From the NCBI GenBank assembly GCA_944739405.2, contig OX123209.2, positions 11,426,217 to 11,490,216 on the forward strand: a stretch of DNA of 64,000 nt, read 5' to 3'. This stretch comes from Euclidia mi. Taxonomy: Eukaryota; Arthropoda; Insecta; Lepidoptera; Erebidae. Every line of letters starts with the position of its first letter. Within the stretch, counting starts at the first letter, position 1. The translations under genes were made by a program, and so were the position numbers. Positions 24,601 to 32,965 of this stretch are shown here, one piece after another. The notes under the pieces were generated by a model, which had not been told where the DNA came from, made no database searches, and was given only the letters and a program-made list of their open reading frames with translations.

Positions 24601-25810
24601 AAAATGGCGGACGCGGACGCGAGCGACAGGTCCGTCCTCTGAGAGCGCTCAGCGCTGAATGGCGAAGCGCGATGCAGCTTCGAGTTTTATAGGTCTTTTT
24701 AAAAAAATCATATTAATTACAAACGAAAAGTTTAGATTCCAATTTTTTTATATGACTTAAAATGAATCTTAAGGTTTCTAAATATGTATATATCTTTTTA
24801 ATAATCACAGTAGTTTTTTAGATATAAATGCAAATTTGCGGGCTAAAATTAAGCAAAATGCACTGTTTTGTTTTCCGATTTTCTTGAAAATTATGAATGA
24901 AAGTACAATTTCTTTTTTAGGGACTCGCTTGTATAGCTTTTGCTCGTACAGTTTACATTTACAGAATTATAGAACGATAAGTTTTCATAGCACTAGCGAC
25001 CATTAATGCTGGCCTAAACTACAGAAATTACGAAAATCACTTTTTTAAATTCATCCGTTTTAAAATATATAGTAACCCATATATTTATCTTTAGCACTCT
25101 CTTGATAAAGAACTGAACTTTCATATTTTCTATATCTTTACCATTTATTGTTATTTATCCGTAACGTAATAGAACAATAAAAACCCGCAAAATCGCCTCC
25201 GACGGATTAAACGCTCTTAACAACTAAGCTTCAGAGCGGTTTCAGATTAGCGTTTTATACGCGCGTATAAGCTCGTTTTTGGAAGCGCCTGTAGGCGCGT
25301 ATAGGCTCGCCTTTTGACACACGCACAACTCGTACGAGCGTTGACGCGCGTCTAAGCTCGTATAAGCGCGAGCCGTCAAAATCCATGTTGACACTGACAA
25401 GATGTCACTACAGTTTCGAGCAAACACGCCGATATATGCCCATTTACGAGAGACCGGTATTTTGACGCGCGTAATGTAGCGCGCGTGTAAGCGCGTATGC
25501 AGAAACGACCGTATACGCGCAGAAAAATACGCTAATTTGAAACCGCCCTCAAACATGGCTTTTACCGCGTGATTTATACACGTAAGCCTCATTCTTCCAT
25601 CACACTATTTAATGGTGAAAATAAAAATCTGTTTGGTAGTTTTTGAGTTTATCGAGTACAAACAATCGGACAGGACGCGGCGGGGCCTTCATCGGGGAAA
25701 CACCGCATAAGTGTGATTGCTAGGGATGGTTTACGTAAAGTTTATTTTTTATTTTTAGGGTTCCGTACCTCAAGGTAAAAAAGGAACCCTTATAAGATCA
25801 CTTTCTTGTC

Positions 25811-25841
<31 letters not shown>

Positions 25842-26962
25842 GTGTCACCACCGATTTTCTCAGGAACGGGTGGACCTAGCAAATTGAAATTTATACCAGA
25901 TACTGAGGCCTATGGTTGCTATTAGGTGTATGAAAATCAGGGTCCTGGGTCAACCCAATAAAAAGATATGGTCAAAATTAGATTTTTGCGAAAACTTGTT
26001 AGTACCAAAATTAACCTTAATTCTCAACTTTTTTTAAGTTTCGGAATTTTTCCTTTACTTGTGCTGTAAGACCTTGGTTTTGACCAAAATTGACAATTCT
26101 AGGTCAACCGTAAGTACCCTATAGGTTTTGGGTCGAAAACCTATATGGTAGTTCCCGTTGAACTAGAATCACGAAATTTGGCCAAAAGCAGGGTCTTACA
26201 GCACAAATAAAGGAAAAATTACAAAAAATAAAAAAGTGAAAAATTTAAGGGTGCCCCCATACATACATAGTAGACTCCATTTAAGATAGTCCTCTAAGTT
26301 GTATGGGCGCTCATATAGATTTAGAGGACTAGAGTAATTCAACCTCAAATAAGGTAAAATGCGTACGGAACCCTCGGTGCGCGAGTCAGACTCGCACTTG
26401 CCCGATTTTTTTATTTTATAGAATCACGCTTGTATACCCGAAGATGTAGGCTGAGGCGTAATAGGTATTACACCCACATTTCGCTATGAATATTTAGGTC
26501 CCACGAAATAGAGGGCGAGCCTATTGCCGTTACCGGGCACATCACCAGACTCCGCGCTGCTACTGAGAATTCGGAAAAACACAGTAACACTTTTGCCCGA
26601 CCCGGGAATCGAACCCGGACCTCCGATCAGCAGCCGCAAACGCTATCCACTGGTCACTGGTCAGCCACGGAGGCAGGTAAATAATTAATTATGCTTTATG
26701 TTAATTGACTGGAATATAGTGAAGTGCAGCAAAAAAATATTACAGAAGAATCTCAATACCTTCTAGGAGGAAACGCGGCCACACAAGCAACGATCCCCAC
26801 CACAGCCGCTAGCTTCTCCCCCCTAGTCATCCAGCCCTTCCCGCCCGCGGCCGCGCGGACCTCGTCCGGGGCGGGAGCTTCTTGTTCCACCTCCACACTG
26901 TCCTCTCTAAAGAGCAGCCCGCTCTCCAGGATCGAGATTATGTGGACGCGGCTGTAGAGGAC
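14117..26962 (-). CDS. Vezatin, adherens-junction transmembrane protein (four exons; 5' end not found)
   Basis: The exons in order are 26962-26760, 20420-20235, 17114-16943 and 15676-14117. Phases 0/2, 2/2, 2/0 and 0 join without a stop, for about 700 residues. Similarity to vertebrate vezatin is seen along the length. HIISILESGLLFREDS precedes the membrane segments (KLAAVVGIVACVAAF and the hydrophobic LNLSAYASVPLLVRW). DEVFYFVRTDDDD and VFNELKRKLGKRED lie in the cytoplasmic part, and an acidic tail starts YSFGTGMAMASVLQL. In animals vezatin links cadherin-catenin junctions to myosin VIIA. The introns hold many repeats. The N-terminal exon(s) are missing from the assembled set. A candidate is at 29948-30028. 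Confidence 0.8.
15705..15998 (+). mobile_element. RTE-like LINE 3' fragment (copy 1)
   Basis: Encodes the C-terminal end of an ORF2 family: KPRRTSLDQIGDVLKNG, VRITRNRRACMKRVM and EACEVCKDRSKWV, ending near GGGAAAAAGGCGTGAG and a TATG microsatellite. Further copies are at 19868(-), 38459, 43990, 45785 and 48041(-). It lies just inside the vezatin intron. Confidence 0.65.
16107..16378 (+). mobile_element. tRNA-derived SINE, family 2b
   Basis: Head AATAGCTCAGTGGATAGC with GGGTTCGAATCCTTG, then the body with GTGAAGTCTGTCACCCCGC and AGAGGCCCGTGGCCAGCAG. Confidence 0.7.
16379..16745 (+). mobile_element. MITE-like repeat with ACAGGATGT / ACACCTTGT ends, copy 1
   Basis: ATACAGGATGTCACAAGACC on the left and, from the right, ATACAAGGTGTAAAAGACC. 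Nearly the same 370-bp sequence lies inverted at 39128-39478 (shared: CCAAGCCGAAGTCT, CTCCTGAACCAGTAATTTCCC, GGGGTTTCAGTTTT). No coding frame. Confidence 0.6.
16943..17114 (-). CDS. Vezatin, third identified exon
   Basis: 172 bp, acceptor TTCTTTCCCAG, donor ATG|GTGAGT. Reads SLVSVIDSTHTLLCRQQ, then LAVLLSRASSAILGNAPW. Phase 2 in, phase 0 out, matching both neighbours. Confidence 0.8.
17185..17335 (+). repeat. Dispersed repeat (CGGCAAATGAGC family), copy 1
   Basis: AGCGGCAAATGAGC, TCGCCTGATGGTGAGCGG and GCGTTGCCGCCCCTTGG. Related copies lie at 41655-41850 (minus) and 43712-43800. Confidence 0.55.
17427..17682 (+). mobile_element. SINE family 1
   Basis: Complete copy: GCCTCCTTGGTCTCGCGGC head, GGTTCGATTCCCGGG, AGCAGCACGGAGTCTGG, CCCCTTCGGGGATCCAGG and an A-rich tail. 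A short ATGTGA repeat flanks it. Confidence 0.75.
17785..17912 (+). repeat. Retrotransposon 3'-tail repeat
   Basis: CCTGGAAGAGATCGC, AAGGTCGCCGATTGTAC and GGTGTACAATAAAGCG form a pattern typical of a lepidopteran LINE/SINE 3' end. Confidence 0.45.
17930..19420. other. AT-rich intron DNA
   Basis: Part of the vezatin intron 17115-20234. Nothing recognised. Confidence 0.35.
19425..19620 (-). mobile_element. SINE family 2a, 3' half
   Basis: Matches the 3' body of the full copy at 32588-32965: GAGCTCCGCAACCC against GACCTCCGCAACCC, and AGGGATAGCGATATTCCATGG in both. Confidence 0.6.
19868..20161 (-). mobile_element. RTE-like LINE 3' fragment (copy 2)
   Basis: The minus strand encodes MLRWLGHMERMDDERLTKQ, TFSDQIGDILKTGQVRSTL and NRRACMRNLI, followed by the family tail. 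Confidence 0.7.
20235..20420 (-). CDS. Vezatin, second identified exon
   Basis: 186 bp, acceptor ATTCTATATTCCAG, donor CAGCT|GTGAGT. Reads IHCSTILNLSAYASVPLLV, RSQCGGSLPSLLRVMRDY and ALARRAAACLKEYHAL. Phase 2 at both ends. It contains the second hydrophobic stretch. Confidence 0.8.
20463..20625 (-). mobile_element. SINE family 1, 3' part
   Basis: The minus-strand body lacks the tRNA-like head. It starts within ACGGACTCTGGTAATGTGCC and ends with the CCCCG tail. Confidence 0.6.
20640..21635. other. Intron DNA with a CpG-rich patch
   Basis: Vezatin intron. A GC-rich patch at about 20940-21050 stands out. Nothing else recognised. Confidence 0.3.
21640..21890 (+). mobile_element. SINE family 3
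   Basis: Head with GTCGCGGGTTCGATTCCCGC, then ATGAACATGAATGTTTG, CATAGTACAAGCTCTGC and TTTGGGACTAGATGG, and an ATATTAT tail. Confidence 0.7.
22015..22172. mobile_element. Short MITE flanked by TA
   Basis: Inverted ends TAGGTCGGGTTCACGAAAG and (from the right) TAGGTCGGTTCACGAAAG, continuing with TGACCA. TA lies on both sides, 158 bp in all. The TA duplication suggests a Tc1/mariner-type source. Confidence 0.65.
22175..23095. other. AT-rich intron DNA
   Basis: Nothing recognised. Confidence 0.35.
23098..23180 (+). mobile_element. SINE family 2 head only
   Basis: GGCAGCGATAGCCTACTAG, CGGGTTCGAATCCACGG. The body is missing. Confidence 0.6.
23185..24379. other. Intron DNA, repeat traces only
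   Basis: GGTCACCCATCC-type motifs near 23618 and 23720 resemble the repeat at 48490-48715. No gene recognised. Confidence 0.3.
24400..24665. promoter_or_regulatory. CpG-rich patch, possible promoter
   Basis: Dense GC and CpG content inside an AT-rich vezatin intron, with a plus-strand AAAATGGCGGACGCG start context at 24601 that opens only 12 codons. It could be an internal or antisense promoter. No protein evidence. Confidence 0.25.
25234..25550. mobile_element. MITE with GCGGTTTC inverted ends
   Basis: GAGCGGTTTCAGATTAGCGT on the left and, from the right, GAGGGCGGTTTCAAATTAGC. The interior is rich in ACGCGCGTAT-type motifs. No coding content. Confidence 0.6.
25756..26410 (+). mobile_element. 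Dispersed repeat with AGGGTTCCGTAC inverted ends and a CTGT microsatellite
   Basis: AGGGTTCCGTAC near 25756 is complemented at about 26363-26374. Beyond that comes GCGCGAGTCAGACTCGCAC and T-rich sequence. A CTGT tandem run lies at 25812-25838. This layout is common in lepidopteran genomes. Class unknown. Confidence 0.5.
26421..26676 (-). mobile_element. SINE family 1 (minus)
   Basis: Complete copy. The minus strand carries GGTTCGATTCCCGGGTCGG and AGCAGCGCGGAGTCTGG. An extra repeated CACTGGT lies in the head. Confidence 0.7.
26760..26962 (-). CDS. Vezatin, first identified exon
   Basis: Acceptor TATAAATTCCAG, donor CCTAGAAG|GTATTG (weak but phase-correct). Reads VLYSRVHIISILESG, LLFREDSVEVEQEAP, KGWMTRGEKLAAVVGIVAC and VAAFPPR. 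It aligns with the vertebrate segment before and within the first membrane helix. Confidence 0.7.
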
Positions 26963-27198
26963 CTGGAATTTATACATGGGATTCTGGTACATGTTCACAC
27001 TATATGTCTCATCAGAATTTGGTGTGTACTTTCTAGAGCTGTTTTCATTATGCTCAGATTGTTAGAATCCGCTCAAACTGTTTAAACTAGTATTGATTGT
27101 GGTGGGCTATAAGTTATATGACAATACACTTTGAGCCACAGGTGAGGAACAGAAGTCTTAACCCTTTACCGCATGTCGTGCTATATTTGTTACTACGC

Positions 27199-27604
27199 GC
27201 CGGTGACCCAGTTCCTGCAACTGCATTACGTAGGTCGTCCACCTCCGTGCGCAAGTGTGCGACGGTTTCCTGCGATGCTTCCAATTTCTTGTTCACATCC
27301 GCTAAACTTGCCTTAAGAAAGACGATGTCTCTCAAGAGGCTTGTGACATCGACGTGGTCGAAAGTGACGGGAGGCAACTTGTTCAAGTCCCTAGCCACAA
27401 ACGTCGCCACGTCGTCAGGATCGGTCTCCTTCAGCAGCGTGATAATGTCTGGCAGACTTCTCTTCGACCCGTCACGTAGGCAGCCGCTATTTCCTCCTCG
27501 CTGAAGTTTGAAGCACAGATCTGAATAGCCGAGACTTCGTCCAAGACCTCCAGCTTCTGTTGCAGGAACGCCAGCAGCTCGTTCGCCACAAGTTTGTCAC
27601 TCAT
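27199..27604 (-). pseudogene. Broken coiled-coil protein of transposon type
   Basis: From 27604 the minus strand reads MSDKLVANELLAFLQQKLE, then DEVSAIQICASNFSEEEIAA. The frame shifts near 27470 and continues TFVARDLNKLPPVTFDHVD, LLRDIVFLKASLADVNKKLE and VAHLRTEVDDLRNAV. Short helical N-terminal module, then a coiled coil. Such proteins are frequent multicopy, element-borne sequences in Lepidoptera. Function unknown. Confidence 0.5.
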
Positions 27605-27953
27605 GGCGATAAAAATTTGCGAGCGTCGGCTTGCGCCGCGCTAAACAATAAAATTAATTATTTCTACGCGTTACACGTCCGCCTCAGAGCGCGGTACAAA
27701 GAGGTATAAATAAATAGATCAGAGGAAGTTTTATGGCATAACACGTTAGTTAAATTAACTGCATTCTAGCAAAAAACATCCATATACCTTGTTCCTGATT
27801 TGTAACACGATGCGGTAACGGTAGATTCATTCGGACATATTTGGAACTCTATGAAGTAAGGGGTGTATTTACCGTTGGAAAAATATGGAACAGAATGTAT
27901 ACAGTACATCATAAATTCATAATACAATTAACTTTTCAGTTTTATTTAGCTAT

Positions 27954-27957
27954 GTCC
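27954..27957. repeat. 4-bp target duplication of solo LTR
   Basis: GTCC here and at 28687-28690. Confidence 0.7.
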
Positions 27958-28686
27958 TGTAACGTATGTCCGGTACTTACCGCGTTGCGTCACAGTACCG
28001 GCCATACGCTCGGCCAATCAGAGAAAGCCATCGTCCGCACTCGCAAAGCCTGACCAAATATGGTCATAAACGGACTCTCAGCCTGATGGAGGGCCCGGTA
28101 TATAAAGGGGCCGACAGAGAGGCCGGCACCGCTACTCTAACGTCGCTTCTACTATAACTAAGCGTACCTACTGACCCTACGTCGTATTTACGTGTATCCT
28201 GGTCCCAGCTACGGGTAAGCACTACATTTACTGCGTTAGCGTACTGCCCATCTCTCTACCTGCTAGCTGAGGCCGGCTGACGCCGCCTGCCTGACTCTAT
28301 TGGTTGTGGCTCTCCTAATGCTGCTTTCCTTCAGGTTCCAGGTTCACGTTAAGACTCCGGCTACGCTCCTAGACCGCTACACTTTCCTGCATCGCCTTAG
28401 GCTTCACCTCTGGCGAAGAGTCTGGCCTGCCCTGCTCATCGTACTCACACCGCCGGCGTCTGCCAGCTGAGCCAACGTCAGCGAGGGCCTGTACCGCTAC
28501 GCACAGCCTTCGAGCAGCCTGCCTACACACTACCGGAGGGAACAGCGTGGGAGACTACAGCCCTTAGTGTTCAGGCCAGTGTCGTGTTGTTGGTCGGTCA
28601 TACTCGTGGCAAGGGAAGTGAGACGATACTCTGCAATAAACGCATCTAAAACCTCTACTGCGTTTTTACTACCAGAACCCGCTACA
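27958..28686 (+). mobile_element. Solo LTR, 729 bp
   Basis: Begins TGTAACG and ends CGCTACA, with TGTA/TACA termini inverted. It is flanked by GTCC on both sides. A TATATAAAGG box is at 28099-28108 and AATAAA at 28635-28640, giving a plausible U3-R-U5 layout on the plus strand. No internal retroelement follows, so homologous recombination between two LTRs is the likely origin. The 4-bp duplication fits Ty3/gypsy or BEL. Confidence 0.75.
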
Positions 28687-28764
28687 GTCCCTATTTTTAT
28701 TTTTACTTTGTATTGCAATTTATTACAGGTACCACAATTTGCATAGATCGATAGATCTCGAGAA

Positions 28765-28950
28765 GTGGCTGAAGATGGGATTGGGCATTGGCCTAGTTGG
28801 GCAAATGATCGTCAGCGTTGTAAAAACTGTGGACAAAAGTCTGTTACGTATGCTGCAGTAAATGTGGATGCTACTTTTGCTTTAGCAAAGACTGAAATTG
28901 TTTTAAGAGTTTTCATGTTTCCACAAATGAAAAAACCTTTTAATGTACTA
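28765..28950 (+). pseudogene. piggyBac transposase C-terminus, frameshifted
   Basis: GIGHWPSWANDRQRCKNCGQ opens the cysteine-rich C-terminal domain. After a frame change the other frame gives CCSKCGCYFCFSKD, a TGA, then NCFKSFHVSTNEKTF and a stop. The C-x2-C ... C-x2-C ... C ... H spacing is that of the piggyBac CRD, which binds the element ends. The catalytic part is absent. Confidence 0.6.
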
Positions 28951-29032
28951 TAAATGTTTGATTATAAATCCTTATTCTTATCCTTATCTAAAGTATACAC
29001 AGTACCTGAAAACTATTTATATATTTATTTAT

Positions 29033-29180
29033 TAAACCCATTAACCCGTGTGGTTGATGGCATAGAATACAAGTGTCACCACCCCCTATCTTCCCGTGGA
29101 TGTCGTAAGAGGCGACTAAGGGATAACACGATGCAAATACCATCTTTGCGTAGAGACGGAAAACTCGACATCAAACCCTA
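29033..29180 (+). repeat. Partial dispersed repeat, family E
   Basis: CCCGTGTGGTTGATGG, CACCACCCCCTATC and CGTGGATGTCGTAAGAG match the start of the family at 44968 and 48738. Confidence 0.5.
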
Positions 29181-29183
29181 TAC

Positions 29184-29432
29184 GACTGCCTCGTTGGTCT
29201 CGCGGCATAAATGTGCGCGTGGGATCGGGAGGTCCCGGGTTCGATTCCTGGGTCGGGCAGTGTTATTGGGTTTTTCTGTCACGAAATTCTCAGTAGCAGC
29301 ACGGAGTCTGGAAATGTGCCCGGTACGGCAATAGGCTCGCCCCTTATTACGTGGGGCTAAAGTATATCTGGCGAAAAGTGGGTGTAGAAATACACCTCTG
29401 CCTACCCCTTCGGGGATAAAAGGCGTGACGAT
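29184..29432 (+). mobile_element. SINE family 1
   Basis: Complete: CGGGTTCGATTCCTGGG, AGCAGCACGGAGTCTGG, CCCCTTCGGGGATAAAAGG and a GTATG tail. Confidence 0.75.
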
Positions 29433-29947
29433 ATGTATGTATGTATGTAAACCCATTAACTTTACCGTACCTGCATGTTGTTCCAAATGTGGAATGTCTT
29501 TCAAAATAACCATGAACGCATGTTGTTCCAAATATGGAACAGGGGGTTCTTTGTCGATTTTTATACAATTTTCTATGCATATATTTTTTTTATTATTTTT
29601 CTAGGGTGTTTTCTGGGGTAAGAAATATCATAAATTAATTTGAGCGAATATTAAAAATCCATGCGGTAAAGGGTTAAATCCTTATTTAAGGCTTCTGTCT
29701 TTTATTCTTATTCTGCATTTACACCCCCTTGGGTGTAGCCCCAGAATAAGAATAAATGAAATGAAAAAAGTGTGCACTTGAGCTCTATAGTCCTCTCTTT
29801 GATTGCTTTAATATCTATCTTCTATTTTCACAAATTTTCTTCTACCATTATTTTTGCCAAGCTACTTAAGTGGAAATCATTAATGTGGACTGTCTACCTA
29901 AAGCATATGATAATGATATTATGTAACATTATTATTATTACACTTAC

Positions 29948-30028
29948 CATATTAGGCCTAAATTTAATAGCAATCCATCTCTTCGAGAGAATGGGAGGGC
30001 TGAAATCTTGCTTCATAAACAATGCCAT
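29948..30028 (-). CDS. Candidate upstream vezatin exon (weak)
   Basis: An 81-bp open segment with acceptor GATTGTTTACAG and donor ATG|GTAAGTG. Phase 0 at both ends, so it can join the phase-0 exon at 26962. Reads MALFMKQDFSPPILSKRW then IAIKFRPNM. Similarity to vezatin is only faint. A random match is possible. Confidence 0.25.
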
Positions 30029-30096
30029 CTGTAAACAATCATTTATATTGAAACTTTTGAAATCTTACTCATTATAATTAATACTAAGTTCAAATC

Positions 30097-30175
30097 TCAC
30101 TAGTTGGTCTAGTGATGTGAGGTATTATTGGCTACTGGGCTTCAAGTTGTAGGTTCGATTCCCAGCCAGGACAAT
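30097..30175 (+). repeat. tRNA-like SINE head
   Basis: TTGGTCTAGTGATGTGAGG and GGTTCGATTCCCAGCC give box A and box B. The sequence then runs into non-tRNA DNA. Confidence 0.45.
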
Positions 30176-31111
30176 GCTTTGAGTGATCAACACATTTTTT
30201 TTATGTCTCCGGTTTGTTTACAGCATTAAGTATCTTTGTGTGAAGGTATATATTAAGTTTATCTGTTGTTAGGTAGCTGTCAATGGATGTCTATGTGTGA
30301 AATGTTCTGAAAGATCTGCTTTTGTCTTATTTTTTTAATTTCCACATTTAAATGTTTCGTTCTTTGGGGATCGAAGCTTACGCTTTTTATCAATAAATCA
30401 GTACACATTTTGAAAGAAATATACTGCTGATTTTGGACGAAAGGTACTGAAATGAATCAACAAATCTCGGACAAGTTTTCTGGAGATATTTGATGCGATC
30501 TTTAGTTTAGATATACCAGATCTTTAAATATTCCAGAAAGTAACATTTACAATCCTTTATGGACCTTAAACTGCTTGAAAAACTGTACTTTTCATGACTA
30601 AATTAATAATCATAAACCGGCAAAAGATAACTCAGAGAAATTCTACCTTTGTAACATAAAAAACACAATATCAACCATTACATGAGTCTTCAAAGACTGC
30701 CGCATTGCTTGCTTGTCTTACCTTTAATATTTGAATTATATAATATTCTTTACTTTAAATATATTTTTACATTTTCCAGTGAAGAATCACAATTTCATTT
30801 CCTGTCCTGACCCCCCTCCTGACATTTATGTTTTTGACATTGACATAACAAATGTGACATACGCTACGTTTACGAAGATAGTAAAGTGCATGGTAAAGTG
30901 TCCCTACAATACATTTTTTAATCATAGACGAAACAAAAAGAACAGACAGAGCACGCCCTACATTTGATTGAAGCCAAAAACAGCAGCAAACCGATTGCGG
31001 GCAATCATTTCTTGTCAATTTTGCTGTAAATACACTAGGCACGCACACAAACGCAGTACACAAGTAAACAAACATTAAGTCGTAGTCGTAAAAACAACAA
31101 GTCGTAAAAAT

Positions 31112-32023
31112 ATGTCGTTGTGTGCAGTGCAACGGTGCAAAAACAACTCAAAACTGAAAAATAATACTGAAGGAATATCATTTCACAAGTAAGTATTTAA
31201 ATATCAGCACTTTTATATATAATGTTATTGTATTTTAAATATAATGTTTTGAGGTTATTGCCGCCGTCAGACCATCCATAGACAAAACCAAAGTCACGAC
31301 CATAGAGATATGCGACTGGAGAATGTTGCCAGTAATTAATTTACTAAATTGGTAGGCAGATTCTCTAAATGAATAATTTAGAACAGTATTAGTTGTTTAT
31401 TTAACTCGCTTTACTTTGTCACTCATTATCTTTCAATATCTGTATATTGTTATCTTAATTACTTCAAAGTTATTTCTATGTATGTATGTATTTACAAAAT
31501 AAAGTATAAAATATGTATTTGGAAGAATGTTATATTATTATGTTTTCATCGTTATTATTTTGTTAACTTATAAATTTATCGTTTTAGGTTTCCGAAGAAT
31601 ACATTTCAAAGAAACAAATTGGTGGCGATTATTAGACAGAACCGTGGTGAACCACAATGGCAGCCATCTTCATGTAGTGTCGTTTGTTCAAACCATTTTG
31701 ATGATGCCGACATTTACTCTACTAACACAACAAAACTCACAGATAAAGACACGAATACATCCGTGAACATGGCGCATACAACGGTGTCGAAATATCGGTT
31801 AATCCAAACAAAGGTAGCAGTAGTAGTGTTTTTTCTTATGGTAAACTTTAGGTTTTCTTACGATATACTTTTACGGGATTCTGCCCGTCTCCATGAAGTC
31901 TATAAATCATTTGCGGGATTCGGTTTTTCAAAAGATTACCATCGGAATTGTGAATTTACTCCTACAATAATTCAAACCGCAATGAAGAGAGCTTTTTTTC
32001 ACATAAGGGTATTTCACGATTAA
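31112..32023 (+). CDS. THAP-domain protein (two exons)
   Basis: Exon 1 is 31112-31188 and exon 2 is 31588-32023. The donor is GTAAGT and the acceptor CGTTTTAG, with codon AA|G split between them. The protein opens MSLCAVQRCKNN, continues SFHK|FPKNTFQRNKLV, and has CSVVCSNHFDDADIY. So the C2CH zinc site (C-x4-C ... C-x2-H) is complete in one N-terminal THAP domain of about 80 residues, a sequence-specific DNA-binding fold. The usual THAP Trp is replaced (RNKLVAI) and no AVPT box is seen. The tail is only about 85 residues, with a hydrophobic patch (VAVVVFFLMVNF) and a helical end. AATAAA follows at 32065. Total about 170 residues, small for a functional THAP regulator. Confidence 0.7.
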
Positions 32024-32070
32024 CGAACTTTTAGATGATAAAACGTTAACGTTTTATCGTCTTTAATAAA

Positions 32071-32585
32071 GAAGAATAATAATATTTAGCTGTTTGATCA
32101 GAAACTATTTTTATATGCATAGGTACCACGTGAAAGCTTGTGTCTAATGCGAGTAATTATATTTTTTTTTATGTGTTCCAATCATTGTCCACTTGTTACC
32201 TTTGGAAAATGATTTAAACTTACTCGGAGCTGATGCATGCATAACACAGCCACTATAGTTTTATTACTTGTTTTACCTATAACTGTTATATTTTTATCAA
32301 CGGTCATGTTACTAAAAATTGTGCATTATATAAGATTACTGTGAAAGTTAAACAATTTCAATCTACAGTTCCTTCTGACATCTCTATTATCTATGCGAAC
32401 ATAATAATATATAATAGAATAACTAAATTACTGTATTTATTATTTAGATATATCCATGATTCTATTATTTTTCACAAGCCATTTGGTTAATGCAATTTAA
32501 AAATAAAATATTTGAAATTTCATATGGATATTTCAAATAGAAACATATACGTCGCCGAGTAATAATTAGAAAATTTAGTTCTAGA
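32071..32585. other. AT-rich DNA
   Basis: Nothing recognised. Confidence 0.35.
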
Positions 32586-32587
32586 TC

Positions 32588-32965
32588 ATCATCATCATCA
32601 TCCTCTTAGCGTTATCCCAGTTTCAATCTGGGGTCCGCTTACTAGTCTAACCGGATTTGGCTGAATATTAGCTTTTCCACGGAGCGACTGCCTGTCTGAC
32701 CTCCGCAACCCGAAGGGATAGCGATATTCCATGGTTTAGACTAGTGTCAGTTTATTTTAGAAGGTACTGACGCCCTGTAACGATTGTCAAAGATCTTCAT
32801 GACCGGGACCGACGGCTTAACGTACTCTCCGAGGCACGGGACAAGCGATAATTAACAATTCAGTACGCACATAACTCCGAAAAGTCATTGGTGCGCGCCG
32901 TAGATTCGAACCCGATACCCTCTGCATGGCAGTCTGTTGGTATCTCCACTAGGCTATCGCTGCCT
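32588..32965 (-). mobile_element. Full-length SINE family 2a (minus)
   Basis: The minus strand starts GGCAGCGATAGCCTAGTGG, carries GGGTTCGAATCTACGG, then GGAGTTATGTGCGTAC, TCGGTCCCGGTCATGAAG and AGGTCAGACAGGCAGTCG, and ends with a GATGAT run. Best copy of the family in the window. Confidence 0.75.

Larger units (their letters stand above)
27158..29677. mobile_element. Degraded piggyBac element with nested insertions
   Basis: TTAA followed by CCCTTTACCGCAT at the left (27158-27174) and its exact complement followed by TTAA at the right (29661-29677). The TTAA target and CCCTTT-type ends are diagnostic of piggyBac. The C-terminal transposase remnant on the plus strand supports this. A broken minus-strand coding remnant (27199-27604), a solo LTR (27958-28686), part of a dispersed repeat (29033) and a SINE (29184) lie within. 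The element sits upstream of the first identified vezatin exon. Confidence 0.7.

Noticed and set aside
24412..24642. Plus-strand frame in the CpG-rich patch
   Set aside because: No protein similarity; composition alone explains the long frame.
25242..25592. 116-codon minus-strand frame
   Set aside because: Lies inside the MITE at 25234-25550, with repetitive CGCGTAT-derived residues.
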